Translations under genes and position numbers: made by a program | Assembly: GCA_026315105.1 (NCBI GenBank) | Contig: JAOYRU010002417.1 | Coordinates: 1 to 64,000 of the forward strand | Length of the DNA: 64,000 nucleotides | Source of the DNA: Locusta migratoria | Taxonomy: Eukaryota; Arthropoda; Insecta; Orthoptera; Acrididae | Reading direction: 5' to 3' | The notes under the pieces: generated by a model | Database searches by the model: none | What the model was told of the DNA's origin: nothing | Seen by the model: the letters and a program-made list of their open reading frames with translations, nothing else | Shown here: positions 12,536 to 26,608 of the stretch, one piece after another | Layout: every line of letters begins with the position of its first letter | How positions within the stretch are numbered: the stretch's first letter is position 1

Positions 12536-13599
12536 GTGTGGCCAGGGCGGCCAGTGCGGGTCGGTCGTGCAGCACCTGATGCTCCCTGGCCCATGGTAAC
12601 TATATACATCCAAAATCATCTGCTCCTTGAAATTATGACTACTTTACCTAAACAAACATCGAATAAAGTGGATTACCATATAGAAACAGGAAAAAATATC
12701 ATTTTGCGGAAAAATGAATGTAGTGGCTGTAAGTGTCAAAAGCACTGAAAACGCGATATACGCTAGTCGAACTAATCTGTGGTGCTGTGGTCTGAGCAGC
12801 AGTGTGGCCAGGGCGGCCAGTGCGGGTCTGTCATGCAGCACCTGATGCTCCCTGGCCCATGGTAACTATATACATCCAAAATCATCTGCTCCTTGAAATT
12901 ATGACTACTCTATCTAAACAAACGGCGAATAAATTAGATTACCATATAGAAACAGGAAAAAATATCATTTTGCGGAAAAATGAATGTAGTGGCTGTAAGT
13001 GTCAAAAGCACTGAAAACGCGATATACGCTAGTCGAACTAATCTGTGGTGCTGTGGCCTGAGCAGCAGTGTGGCCAGGGCGGCCAGTGCGGGTCGGTCGT
13101 GCAGCACATGATGCTCCCTCTCCCTTGGTAACTATATACATCCAAAATCATCTGCTCCTTGAAATTATGACTATTTTACCTAAACAAACGGCGAATAAAT
13201 TGGATTACCATATAGAAACAGGAAAAAATATCATTTTGCGGATAAATGAATGTTGTGGCTGTAAGTGTCAAAAGCAGTGAAAACGCGATATACGCTAGTC
13301 GAACTAATCTGTGGTGCTGTGGCCTGAGCAGCAGTGTGGCCATTGCGGCCAGTGTGGGTCGGTGGTGCAGCACCTGATGCTCCCTGGCCCATGGTAACTA
13401 TATACATCCAAAATCATCTGCTCCTTGAAATTATGACTACTTTACCTAAACAAACGGCGAATAAATTGGATTACCATATAGAAACAGGAAAAAATATCAT
13501 TTTGCGGAAAAATGAATGTAGTGGCTGTAAGTGTTAAAAGCAGTGAAAACGCGATATACGCTAGTCGAACTAATCTGTGGTGCTGTGGCCTGAGCAGCA
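12536..13599. repeat. 4-mer HOR, first of three tandem copies
   Basis: Exactly 1,064 bp. Order: AAACATCGAATAAAG unit, GGTCTGTCATGCAGC unit, GCACATGATGCTCCCTCTCCC unit, GGCCATTGCGG unit. The third monomer's rare CCCTCTCCC variant recurs at the same place in both following copies. Confidence 0.92.
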
Positions 13600-14663
13600 G
13601 TGTGGCCAGGGCGGCCAGTGCGGGTCGGTGGTGCAGCACCTGATGCTCCCTGGCCCATGGTAACTATATACATCCAAAATCATCTACTCCTTGAAATTAT
13701 GACTACTTTACCTAAACAAACATCGAATAAAGTGGATTACCATATAGAAACAGGAAAAAATATCATTTTGCGGAAAAATGAATGTAGTGGCTGTAAGTGT
13801 CAAAAGCAGTGAAAATGCGATATACGCTAGTCGAACTAATCTGTGGTGCTGTGGTCTGAGCAGCAGTGTGGCCAGGGCGGCCAGTGCGGGTCTGTCATGC
13901 AGCACCTGATGCTCCCTGGCCCATGGTAACTATATACATCCAAAATCATCTGCTCCTTGAAATTATGACTACTCTATCTAAACAAACGGCGAATAAATTG
14001 GATTACCATATAGAAACAGGAAAAAATATCATTTTGCGGAAAAATGAATGTAGTGGCTGTAAGTGTCAAAAGCACTGAAAACGCGATATACGCTAGTCGA
14101 ACTAATCTGTGGTGCTGTGGCCTGAGCAGCAGTGTGGCCAGGGCGGCCAGTGCGGGTCGGTCGTGCAGCACATGATGCTCCCTCTCCCTTGGTAACTATA
14201 TACATCCAAAATCATCTGCTCCTTGAAATTATGACTATTTTACCTAAACAAACGGCGAATAAATTGGATTACCATATAGAAACAGGAAAAAATATCATTT
14301 TGCGGATAAATGAATGTTGTGGCTGTAAGTGTCAAAAGCAGTGAAAACGCGATATACGCTAGTCGAACTAATCTGTGGTGCTGTGGCCTGAGCAGCAGTG
14401 TGGCCATTGCGGCCAGTGTGGGTCGGTTGTGCAGCACCTGATGCTCCCTGGCCCATGGTAACTATATACATCCAAAATCATCTGCTCCTTGAAATTATCA
14501 CTACTTTACCTAAACAAACGGCGAATAAATTGGATTACCATATAGAAACAGGAAAAAATATCATTTTGCGGAAAAATGAATGTAGTGGCTGTAAGTGTTA
14601 AAAGCAGTGAAAACGCGATATACGCTAGTCGAACTAATCTGTGGTGCTGTGGCCTGAGCAGCA
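13600..14663. repeat. 4-mer HOR, second of three tandem copies
   Basis: Exactly 1,064 bp with the same four types in order. It differs from its neighbours by a few substitutions, such as CATCTACTCC in the first monomer and GGTCGGTTGTGC in the fourth. Confidence 0.92.
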
Positions 14664-15727
14664 GTGTGGCCAGGGCGGCCAGTGCGGGTCGGTCGTGCAG
14701 CACCTGATGCTCCCTGGCCCATGGTAACTATATACATCCAAAATCATCTGCTCCTTGAAATTATGACTACTTTACCTAAACAAACATCGAATAAAGTGGA
14801 TTACCATATAGAAACAGGAAAAAATATCATTTTGCGGAAAAATGAATGTAGTGGCTGTAAGTGTCAAAAGCAGTGAAAATGCGATATACGCTAGTCGAAC
14901 TAATCTGTGGTGCTGTGGTCTGAGCAGCAGTGTGGCCAGGGCGGCCAGTGCGGGTCTGTCATGCAGCACCTGATGCTCCCTGGCCCATGGTAACTATATA
15001 CATCCAAAATCATCTGCTCCTTGAAATTATGACTACTCTATCTAAACATACGGCGAATAAATTGGATTACCATATAGAAACAGGAAAAAATATCATTTTG
15101 CGGAAAAATGAATGTAGTGGCTGTAAGTGTCAAAAGCACTGAAAACGCGATATACGCTAGTCGAACTAATCTGTGGTGCTGTGGCCTGAGCAGCAGTGTG
15201 GCCAGGGCGGCCAGTGCGGGTCGGTCGTGCAGCACATGATGCTCCCTCTCCCTTGGTAACTATATACATCCAAAATCATCTGCTCCTTGAAATTATGACT
15301 ATTTTACCTAAACAAACGGCGAATAAATTGGATTACCATATAGAAACAGGAAAAAATATCATTTTGCGGATAAATGAATGTTGTGGCTGTAAGTGTCAAA
15401 AGCAGTGAAAACGCGATATACGCTAGTCGAACTAATCTGTGGTGCTGTGGCCTGAGCAGCAGTGTGGCCATTGCGGCCAGTGTGGGTCGGTGGTGCAGCA
15501 CCTGATGCTCCCTGGCCCATGGTAACTATATACATCCAAAATCATCTGCTCCTTGAAATTATGACTACTTTACCTAAACAAACGGCGAATAAATTGGATT
15601 ACCATATAGAAACAGGAAAAAATATCATTTTGCGGAAAAATGAATGTAGTGGCTGTAAGTGTTAAAAGCAGTGAAAACGCGATATACGCTAGTCGAACTA
15701 ATCTGTGGTGCTGTGGCCTGAGCAGCA
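14664..15727. repeat. 4-mer HOR, third of three tandem copies
   Basis: Exactly 1,064 bp. The pattern breaks at the next unit, 15728-15989, which is 262 bp long (the only such monomer I found before 19.7 kb) and is followed by a TAAAATGAATTACC unit. Confidence 0.92.
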
Positions 15728-15989
15728 GTGTGGCCAGGGCGGCCAGTGCGGGTCGGTCGTGCAGCACCTGATGCTCCCTGGCCCATGGTAACTATATACA
15801 TCCAAAATCATCTGCTCCTTGAAATTATGACTCTTTTACCTAAACAAACGGCGAATAAATTGGATTACCATATAGAAACAGGAAAAAATATCATTTTGCG
15901 GAAAAATGAATGTAGTGGCTGTGTCAAAAGCAGTGAAAACGCGATATACGCTAGTCGAACTAATCTGTGGTGCTGTGGCCTGAGCAGCA
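15728..15989. repeat. Isolated 262-bp monomer in the left arm
   Basis: Carries GGCTGTGTCAAAAG, the 4-bp deletion form, within a stretch otherwise made of 266-bp units. It also has the private change ATGACTCTTTTACC. It may be a seed of the 262-bp class or the product of a gene-conversion-like transfer from elsewhere in the array. Confidence 0.9.
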
Positions 15990-16787
15990 TTGTGGCCAGG
16001 GCGGCCAGTGCGGATCGGTGGTGCAGCACCTGATGCTCCCTGGCCCATGGTAATTATATACATCCAAAATCATCTGCTCCTTGAAATTATGACTACTTTA
16101 CCTAAACAAACGGCGAATAAAATGAATTACCATATAGAAACAGGAAAAAATATCATTTTGCGGAAAAATGAATGTAGTGGCTGTAAGTGTCAAAAGCAGT
16201 GAAAATGCGATATACGCTAGTCGAACTAATCTGTGGTGCTGTGGCCTGAGCAGCAGTGTGGCCAGGGCGGCCAGTGCGGGTCGGTGGTGCAGCACCTGAT
16301 GCTCCCTGGCCCATGGTAACTATATACATCCAAAATCATCTACTCCTTGAAATTATGACTACTTTACCTAAAAAAACGGCGAATAAAGTGGATTACCATA
16401 TAGAAACAGGAAAAAATATCATTTTGCGGAAAAATGAATGTAGTGGCTGTAAGTGTCAAAAGCAGTGAAAACGCGATATACGCTAGTCGAACCAATCTGT
16501 GGTGCTGTGGTCTGAGCAGCAGTGTGGCCAGGGCGGCCAGTGCGGGTCTGTCATGCAGCACCTGATGCTCCCTGGCCCATGGTAACTATATACATCCAAA
16601 ATCATCTGCTCCTTGAAATTATGACTACTCTATCTAAACAAACGGCGAATAAATTGGATTACCATATAGAAACAGGAGAAAATATCATTTTGCGGAAAAA
16701 TGAATGTAGTGGCTGTAAGTGTCAAAAGCACTGAAAACGCGATATACGCTAGTCGAACTAATCTGTGGTGCTGTGGCCTGAGCAGCA

Positions 16788-19700
16788 GTGTGGCCAGGGC
16801 GGCCAGTGCGGGTCGGTCGTGCAGCACCTGATGCTCCCTGGCCCATGGTAACTATATACATCCAAAATCCTCTGCTCCTTGAAATTATGACTACTTTACC
16901 TAAACAAACGGCGAATGAAGTGGATTACAATATAGAAACCGGAAAAAAATATCATTTTGCGGATAAATGAATGTAGTGGCTGTAAGTGTCAAAAGCAGTG
17001 AATACGCGATATACGCTAGTCGAACTAATCTGTGGTGCTGTGGCCTGAGCAGCAGTGTGGCCCGGGCGGCCAGTGTGGGTCGGTGGTGCAGCCCCTGATG
17101 CTCCCGGGCCCATGGTAACTATATACATCCAAAATCATCTGCTCCTTAAAATTATGTCTACTTTACCTAAACAAACGGGGAATAAAGTGGATTACCATAT
17201 AGAAACAGGAAAAAACATATTTTTGCGGAAAAATGAATGTAGTGGCTGTAAGTGTCAAAAGCAGAGAAAACGCGATATACGCCAGTTGAACTAATCTGTA
17301 GTGTTGCGACCTGAGCAGCAGTGTGGCCAGGGTGGCCAGTGCGGGTCGGTGGTCCAGCACCTGATGCTCCCTGGCCCATGGTAACTATATACATCCAAAA
17401 TCATCTGCTCCTTGAAATTATGACTACTTTACCTAAACAAACGGCGAATAAAGTGGATTACCATATAGAAACAGGAAAAAATATCATTTTGCGGAAAAAT
17501 GAATGTGGTGGCTGTAAGCGTCAAAAGCAGAGAAAACGCGATATACGCTATTTGAACTAATCTGTAGTGTTGCGACCCGAGCAGCAGTGTGGCCAGGGCG
17601 GCCAGTGCGGGTCGGTGGTGCAGCACCTGATGCTCCCTGGCCCATGGTAACTATATACATCCAAAATCATCTGCTCCTTGAAATTATGACTACTTTACCT
17701 AAACAAACGGCGAATAAATTGGATTACCATATAGGAACAGGAAAAAATATCATTTTGCGGAAAAATGAATGTAGTGGCTGTAAGTGTCAAAAGCAGTGAA
17801 AACGCGATATACGCTAGTCGAACTAATCTGTGGTGCTGTGGCCTGAGCAGCAATGTGGCCAGGGCGGCCAGTGCGGGTCGGTCGTGCAGCACCTGATGCT
17901 CCCTGGCGCTTGGTAACTATATACATCCAAAATCATCTGCTCCTTGACATTATGACTATTTTACCTAAACAAACGGCGAATAAATTGGATTACCATATAG
18001 AAACAGAATAAAATTTCATTTTGCGGATAAATGAATGTTGTGGCTGTAAGTGTCAAAAGCAGTGAAAACGCGATATACGCTAGTCGAACTAATCTGTGGT
18101 GCTGTGGCCTGAGCAGCAGTGTGGCCATTGCGGCCAGTGTGGGTCGGTGGTGCAGCACCTGATGCTCCCTGGCCCATGGTAACTATATACATCCAAAATC
18201 ATCTGCTCCTTGAAATTATGACTACTTTACCTAAACAAACGGCGAATAAATTGGATTACCATATAGAAACAGGAAAAAACATCATTTTGCGGAAAAAAGA
18301 ATGTAGTGGCTGTAAGTGTTAAAAGCAGTGAAAACGCGATATACGCTAGTCGAACTAATCTGTGGTGCTGTGGCCTGAGCAGCAGTGTGGCCAGGGCGGC
18401 CAGTGCGGGTCGGTCGTGCAGCACCTGATGCTCCCTGGCCCATGGTAACTATATACATCCAAAATCATCTGCTCCTTGAAATTATGACTACTTTACCTAA
18501 ACAAACGGCGAATAAAGTGGATTACCATATAGAAACAGGCAAAAATATCATTTTGCGGAAAAATGAATGTAGTGGCTGTAAGTGTCAAAAGCAGTGAAAA
18601 CGCGATATACGCTAGTCGAACTAATCTGTGGTGCTGTGGCCTGAGCAGCAGTGTGGCCAGGGCGGCCAGTACGGGTCGGTGGTGCAGCACCTGATGCTCC
18701 CTGGCCCATGGTAACTATATACATCCAAAATCATCTGCTCCTTGAGATTATGACTACTTTATCTAAACAAACGGCGAATAAAGTGGATTACCATATAGAA
18801 ACAGGAAAAAATATCATTTTGCGGAAAAATGAATGTAGTGGCTGTAAGTGTCAAAAGCAGTGAAAACGCGATATACGCTAGTCGAACTAATCTGTGGTGC
18901 TGTGGCCTGAGCAGCAGTGTGGCCATGGCGGCCAGTACGGGTCGGTGGTGCAGCACCTGATGCTCCCTGGCCCATGGTAACTATATACATCCAAAATCAT
19001 CTGCTCCTTGAGATTATGACTACTTTATCTAAACAAACGGCGAATAAATTGGATTACCATATAGAAACAGGAAAAAATATCATTTTGCGGAAAAATGAAT
19101 GTAGTGGCTGTAAGTGTCAAAAGCAGTGAAAACGCGTTATACGCTAGTCGAACTAATCTGTGGTGCTGTGGCCTGAGCAGCAGTGTGTCCAGGGCGGCCA
19201 GTGCGGGTCGGTGGTGCAGCACCTGATGCTCCCTGGCCCATGGTAACTATATACATCCAAAATCCTCTGCTCCTGAAATTATGACTTCTTTACCTAAACA
19301 ATCGGCGAATAAAGTGGATTACCATATAGAAACCGGAAAAAAATATCATTTTGCGGATAAATGAATGTAGTGGCTGTAAGTGTCAAAAGCAGTGAATACG
19401 CGATATACGCTAGTCGAACTAATCTGTGGTGCTGTGGACTGAGCAGCAGTGTGGCCCGGGCGGCCAGTGTGGGTCGGTGGTGCAGCACCTGATGCTCCCT
19501 GGCCCATGGTAACTATATACATCCAAAATCATCTGCTCCTTAAAATTATGTCTACTTTACCTAAACAAACGGCGAATAAAGTGGATTACCATATAGTTAC
19601 AGGGAAAAATATCATTTTGCGGAAAAATGAATGTAGTGGCTGTAAGTGTCAAAAGGAGTGAAAACGCGATATACGCTAGTCGAACTAATCTGTGGTGCTG

Positions 19701-20774
19701 TGGCCTGAGCAGCAGTGTGGCCAGGGCGGCCAGTGCGGGTCGGTCGTGCAGCACCTGATGCTCCCTGGCCCATGGTAACTATATACATCCAAAATCATCT
19801 GCTCCTTGAAATTATGACTAATTTACATAAACAAACGGGAAATAAAGTGGATAACCATATAGAAACAGGAAAAAATATATTTTTGCGGAAAAATAAATGT
19901 AGTGGCTGTGTCAAAAGCAAGGAAAACGCGATATACGCTAGTCGAACTAATCTGTGGTGCTGTGGCCTGAGCAGCAGTGTGGCCAGGGCGGCCAGTGCGG
20001 GTCGGTGGTGCAGCACCTGATGCTCCCTGGCCCATGGTAACTATATACATCCAAAATCATCTGCTCCTTAAAATTATGTCTACTTTACCTAAACAAACGG
20101 CGAATAAAGTGGATTACGATATAGAAACAGGAAAAAATATCATTTTGCGAAAAAATGAATGTAGTGGCTGTAAGTGTCAAAAGGAGTGAAAACGCGATAT
20201 ACGCTAGTCGAACTAATCTGTGGTGCTGTGGCCTGAGCAGCAGTGTGGCCAGGGCGGCCAGTACGGGTCGGTGGTGCAGCACCTTATGTTCCCTGGCCCA
20301 TGGTAATTATATACATCCAAAATCATCTGCTCCTTGAAATTATGACTACTTTACCTAAACAAACGGCGAATAAAGTGGATTACCATATAGAAACAGGAAA
20401 AAATATCATTTTGCGGAAAAATGAATGTAGTGGCTGTAAGTGTCAAAAGCAGTGAAAACGCGATATACGCTAGTCGAACTAATCTGTGGTGCTGTGGCCT
20501 GAGCAGCAGTGTGGCCAGGGCGGCCAGTGTGGGTCGGTGGTGCAGCACCTGATGCTCCCTGGCCCATGGTAACTATATACATCCAAAATCATCTGCTCCT
20601 TAAAATTATGTCTACTTTACCTAAACAAACGGCGAATAAAGTGGATTACCATATAGAAACAGGAAAAAATATCATTTTGCGGAAAAATGAATGTAGTGGC
20701 TGTAAGTGTTAAAAGCAGTGAAAACGCGATATACGCTAGTCGAACTAATCTGTGGTGCTGTGGCCTGAGCAGCA
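16788..20774. repeat. Mixed satellite domain related to the left edge
   Basis: About 15 monomers without a clear short HOR. Units at 16788 and 19183 share CAAAATCCTCTGCTCC, GAAACCGG and GTGAATACGCG with the unit at 1629, and each is followed by a GCCCGGGCGG monomer as at 1896. The 16788-17586 block therefore lines up with 1629-2693 minus one monomer. The first 262-bp monomer after the isolated one starts at 19715. Confidence 0.8.
17055..17586. repeat. TTGCGACC heterodimer with hybrid first monomer
   Basis: The first unit (17055-17320) ends CCAGTTGAAC and the second (17321-17586) ends CTATTTGAAC, as in the other pairs. The front of the first unit (GCCCGGGCGG, CTCCCGGGCC, CTTAAAATTATGTC) matches the monomer at 1896, whereas its rear (ACGGGGAATAAAG, CATATTTTTGCGG) matches the one at 2162. 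This is the product expected if one monomer length was lost by unequal exchange. Confidence 0.85.
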
Positions 20775-22365
20775 GTGTGGCCAACGCGGCCAGTGCGGGT
20801 CGGTCGTGCAGCACCTGATGCTCCCTGGCCCATGGTAACTATATACATCCAAAATCATCTGCTCCTTGAAATTATGACTACTTTACCTAAACAAACGGCG
20901 AATAAAGTGGATTACCATATAGAAACATGAAAAAATATCATTTTGCGGAAAAATGAATGTAGTGGCTGTAAGTGTCAGAAGTAGTGAAAACGCGATATAC
21001 GCTAGTCGAACTAATCTGTGGTGCTGTGGCCTGAGCAGCAGTGTGGCCAGGGCGGCCAGTACGGGTCGGTGGTGCATCACCTGATGTTCCAAGGCCCATG
21101 GTAATTATATACATCCAAAATCATCTGCTCCTTGAAATTATGACTACTTTACCTAAACAAACGGCGAATAAAATGATATACCATATAGAAACAGGAAAAA
21201 ATATCATTTTGCGGAAAAATGAATGTAGTGGCTGTAAGTGTCAAAAGCAGTGAAAACGCGATATACGCTAGTCGAACTAATCTGTGGTGCTGTGGCCTGA
21301 GCAGCAGTGTGGCCAGGGCGGCCAGTGCGGGTCGGTCGTGCAGCACCTGATGCTCCCTAGCCCATGGTAACTATATACATCCAAAATCATCTGCTCCTTG
21401 AGATTATGACTACTTTACCTAAACAAACGGCGAATAAAGTGGATTACCATATAGAAACAGGAAAAAATATCATTTTGCGGAAAAATGAATGTAGTGGCTG
21501 TAAGTGTCAAAAGCAGTGAAAACGCGATATACGCTAGTCGAACTAATCTGTGGTGCTGTGGCCTGAGCAGCAGTGTGGCCAGGGCGGCCAGTGCGGGTCG
21601 GTGGTGCAGCGCCTGATGCTCCCTGGCCCATGGTAACTGTATACATCCAAAATCATCTGCTCCTTAAACTTATGTCTACTTTACCTAAACAAACGGCGAA
21701 TAAAGTGGATTACCATATAGAAACAGGAAAAAATATCATTTTGCGGAAAAATGAATGTAGTGGCTGCAAGTGTCAAAAGGAGTGAAAACGCGATATATGC
21801 TAGTCGAACTAATCTGTGGTGCTGTGGCCTGAGCAGCAGTGTGGCCAGGGCGGCCAGTGCAGGTCGGTCGTGCAGCACCTGATGCTCCCTGGCCCATGGT
21901 AACTATATACATCCAAAATCATCTGCTCCTTGAAATTATCACTAATTTACATAAACAAACGGGGAATAAAGTGGATAACCATATAGAAACAGGAAAAAAT
22001 ATATTTTTGCGGAAAAATAAATGTAGTCGCTGTGTCAAAAGCAAGGAAAACGCGATATACGCTAGTCGAACTAATCTGTGGTGTTGTGGCCTGAGCAGCA
22101 GTGTGGCCAGGGCGGCCAGTGCGGGTCGGTCGTGCATCACCTGATGCTCCCTGGCCCATGGTAATTACATACATCCAAAATCATATGCTCCTTGAAATTA
22201 TGACTACTTTACCTAAACAAACGGCGAATAAAATGAATTACCATATAGAAACTGAAAAAAATATCATTTGCGGAAAAATGAATGTAGTGGCTGTAAGTGT
22301 CAAAAGCAGTGAATACGCGATATACGCTAGTCGAACTAATGTGTGGTGCTGTGGACTGAGCAGCA

Positions 22366-23300
22366 GTGTGGCCAGGGCGGCCAGTGCGGGTCGGTCGTGC
22401 AGCACCTGATGCTCCCTGGCCCATGGTAACTATATACATCCAAAATCATCTGCTCCTTGAAATTATGACTAATTTACATAAACAAACGGGGAATAAAGTG
22501 GATAACCATATAGAAACAGGAAAAAATATATTTTTGATGAAAAATAAATGTAGTGGCTGTGTCAAAAGCAAGGAAAACGCGATATACACTAGTCGAACTA
22601 ATCTGTGGTGCTGTGGCCTGAGCAGCAGTGTGGCCAGGGCGGCCAGTGCGGGTCGGTCGTGCAGCACCTGATGCTCCCTGGCCCATGGTAACTATATACA
22701 TCCAAAATCATCTGCTCCTTGAAATTATGAATACTTTACCTAAACAAACGGCGAATAAATTGGATTACCATATAGAAACAGGAAAAAATATCATTTTGCG
22801 GAAAAATGAATGTAGTGGCTGTAAGTGTTAAAAGCAGTGAAAACGCGATATACGCTAGTCGAACTAATCTGTGGTGCTGTGGCCTGAGCAGCAGTGTGGC
22901 CAACGCGGCCAGTGCGGGTCGGTCGTGCAGCACCTGATGCTCCCTGGCCCATGGTAACTATATACATCCAAAATCATCTGCTCCTTGAAATTATGACTAC
23001 TTTACCTAAACAAACGGCGAATAAAGTGGATTACCATATAGAAACATGAAAAAATATCATTTTGCGGAAAAATGAATGTAGTGGCTGTAAGTGTCAAAAG
23101 TAGTGAAAACGCGATATACGCTAGTCGAACTAATCTGTGGTGCTGTGGCCTGAGCAGCAGTGTGGCCAGGGCGGCCAGTACGGGTCAGTGGTGCATCACC
23201 TGATGTTCCCAGGCCCATGGTAATTATATACATCCAAAATCAACTGCTCCTTGAAATTATGACTACTTTACCTAAACAAACGGCGAATAAAGTGGATTAC
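22366..23300. repeat. Long-range duplicated block, copy 1 (pairs with 35088-36022)
   Basis: Four consecutive unit types (TTTTTGATGAAAAATAAATG; ATGAATACTTTACC; GAAACATGAAAAAATATC; GGTGCATCACC with GATGTTCCCAGG) occur in the same order at 35088, 35350, 35616 and 35882. The offset is a constant 12,722 bp. The intervening 12 kb holds the regular HOR, so exchange or duplication has spanned that whole domain. Confidence 0.8.
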
Positions 23301-26300
23301 CATATAGAAACAGGAAAAAATATCATTTTGCGGAAAAATGAATGTAGTGGCTGTAAGTGTCAAAAGCAGTGAAAACGCGATATACGCTAGTCGAACTAAT
23401 CTGTGGTGCTGTGGACTGAGCAGCAGTGTGGCAAGGCGGCCAGTGCGGGTCGGTGGTGCAGCACCTGATGCTCCCTGGCCCATGGTAATTATATACATCC
23501 AAAATCATATACTCCTTGAAATTATGACTACTTCACCTAAACAAACGGCGAATAAAATGAATTACCATATAGAAACAGGAAAAAATATCATTTTGCGGAA
23601 AAATGAATGTAGTGGCTGTAAGTGTCAAAAGCAGTGAAAACGCGATATACGCTAGTCGAACTAATCTGTGGTGCTGTGGCCTGAGCAGCAGTGTGGCCAG
23701 GGCGGCCAGTGCGGGTCGGTGGTGCAGCACCTGATGCTCCCTGGCCCATGGTAACTATATACATCCAAAATCATCTGCTCCTTGAAATTATGACTACTTT
23801 ACCTAAACAAACGGCGAATAAATTGGATTACCATATAGAAACAGGAAAAAATATCATTTTGCGGAAAAATGAATGTAGTGGCTGTAAGTGTTAAAAGCAG
23901 TGAAAACGCGATATACGCTAGTCGAACTAATCTGTGGTGCTGTGGCCTGAGCAGCAGTGTGGCCAGGGCGGCCAGTGCGGGTCGGTCGTGCAGCACCTGA
24001 TGCTCCCTGGCCCATGGTAACTATATACATCCAAAATCATCTGCTCCTTGAAATTATGACTAATTTACATAAACAAACGGGGAATAAAGTGGATAACCAT
24101 ATAGAAACAGGAAAAAATATATTTTTGATGAAAAATAAATGTAGTGGCTGTGTCAAAAGCAAGGAAAACGCGATATACACTAGTCGAACTAATCTGTGGT
24201 GCTGTGGCCTGAGCAGCAGTGTGGCCAGGGCGGCCAGTGCGGGTCGGTCGTGCAGCACCTGATGCTCCCTGGCCCATGGTAACTATATACATCCAAAATC
24301 ATCTGCTCCTTAAAATTATGTCTACTTTACCTAAACAAACGGCGAATAAAGTGGATTACCATATAGAAACAGGAAAAAATATCATTTTGCGGAAAAATGA
24401 ATGTAGTGGCTGGAAGTGTCAAAAGGAGTGAAAACGCCATATACGCTAGTCGAACTAATCTGTGGTGCTGTGGCCTGAGCAGCAGTGTGGCCAGGGCGGC
24501 CAGTGCGGGTCGGTCGTGCAGCACCTGATGCTCCCTGGCCCATGGTAACTATATACATCCAAAATCATCTGCTCCTTGAATTTATGACTAATTTACATAA
24601 ACAAACGGGGAATAAAGTGGATAACCATATAGAAACAAGAAAAAATATATTTTTGCGGAAAAATAAATGTAGTGGCTGTGTCAAAAGCAAGGAAAACGCG
24701 ATATACGCTAGTCGAACTAATCTGTGGTGCTGTGGCCTGAGCAGCAGTGTGGCCAGGGCGGCCAGTGCGGGTCGGTCGTGCAGCACCTGATGCTCCCTGG
24801 CCCATGGTAACTATATACATCCAAAATCATCTGCTCCTTGAAATTATGAATACTTTACCTAAACAAACGGCGAATAAATTGGATTACCATATAGAAACAG
24901 GAAAAAATATCATTTTGCGGAAAAATGAATGTAGTGGCTGTAAGTGTTAAAAGCAGTGAAAACGCGATATACGCTAGTCGAACTAATCTGTGGTGCTGTG
25001 GCCTGAGCAGCAGTGTGGCCAGGGCGGCCAGTGCGGGTCAGTCGTGCAGCACCTGATGCTCCATGGCCCATGGTAACTATATACATCCAAAATCAACTGC
25101 TCCTTGAAATTATGACTACTTTACCTAAACAAACGGCGAATAAAGTGGATTACCATATAGAAACAGGAAAAAATATCATTTTGCGGAAAAATGAATGTAG
25201 TGGCTGTAAGTGTCAAAAGCAGTGAAAACGCGATATACGCTAGTCGAACTAATCTGTGGTGCTGTGGCCTGAGCAGCAGTGTGGCCAGGGCGGCCAGTAC
25301 GGGTCGGTGGTGCATCACCTGATGTTCCCAGGCCCATGGTAATTATATACATCCAAAATCATCTGCTCCTTGAAATTATGACTACTTTACCTAAACAAAC
25401 GGCGAATAAAATGAATTACCATATAGAAACAGGAAAAAATATCATTTTGCGGAAAAATGAATGTAGTGGCTGTAAGTGTCAAAAGCAATGAAAACGCGAT
25501 ATACGCTAGTCGAACTAATCTGTGGTGCTGTGGCCTGAGCAGCAGTGTGGCCAGGGCGGCCAGTGCGGGTCGGTCGTGCAGCACCTGATGCTCCCTGGCC
25601 CATGGTAACTATATACATCCAAAATCATCTGCTCCTTGAGATTATGACTACTTTACCTAAACAAACGGCGAATAAAGTGGATTACCATATAGAAACAGGA
25701 AAAAATATCATTTTGCGGAAAAATGAATGTAGTGGCTGTAAGTGTCAAAAGCAGTGAAAACGCGATATACGCTAGCCGAACTAATCTGTGGTGCTGTGGC
25801 CTGAGCAGCAGTGTGGCCAGGGCGGCCAGTGCGGGTCGGTGGTGCAGCGCCTGATGCTCCCTGGCCCATGGTAACTGTATACATCCAAAATCATCTGCTC
25901 CTTAAAATTATGTCTACTTTACCTAAACAAACGGCGAATAAAGTGGATTACCATATAGAAACAGGAAAAAATATCATTTTGCGGAAAAATGAATGTAGTG
26001 GCTGCAAGTGTCAAAAGGAGTGAAAACGCGATATATGCTAGTCGAACTAATCTGTGGTGCTGTGGCCTGAGCAGCAGTGTGGCCAGGGCGGCCAGTGCGG
26101 GTCGCTCGTGCAGCACCTGATGCTCCCTGGCCCATGGTAACTATATACATCCAAAATCATCTGCTCCTTGAGATTATGACTACTTTACCTAAACAAACGG
26201 CGAATAAAGTGGATTACCATATAGAAACAGGAAAAAATATCATTTTGCGGAAAAATGAATGTAGTGGCTGTAAGTGTCAAAAGCAGTGAAAACGCGATAT

Positions 26301-26608
26301 ACGCTAGTCGAACTAATCTGTGGTGCTGTGGCCTGAGCAGCAGTGTGGCCAGGGCGGCCAGTGCGGGTCGGTGGTGCAGCGCCTGATGCTCCCTGGCCCA
26401 TGGTAACTGTATACATCCAAAATCATCTGCTCCTTAAACTTATGTCTACTTTACCTAAACAAACGGCGAATAAAGTGGATTACCATATAGAAACAGGAAA
26501 AAATATCATTTTGCGGAAAAATGAATGTAGTGGCTGCAAGTGTCAAAAGGAGTGAAAACGCGATATATGCTAGTCGAACTAATCTGTGGTGCTGTGGCCT
26601 GAGCAGCA

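Larger units (their letters stand above)
4556..16787. repeat. HOR domain of 4-mers and 5-mers
   Basis: About 46 monomers built from a few recurring types in fixed order: a GGGTCTGTCATG unit, then a unit with CCCTTGGTAAC and GAATGTTGTGG, then a GGCCATTGCGG...CAGTGTGGGTC unit, then one or two spacer units (GTGAGGCCAGG with CTTAACCTAAAC; TAAAATGAATTACC; or AAACATCGAATAAAG). With one spacer the period is 1,064 bp (4 x 266); with two it is 1,330 bp. Clean examples are 12536-15727 (three 4-mers) and 8280-10939 (two 5-mers). Confidence 0.9.
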
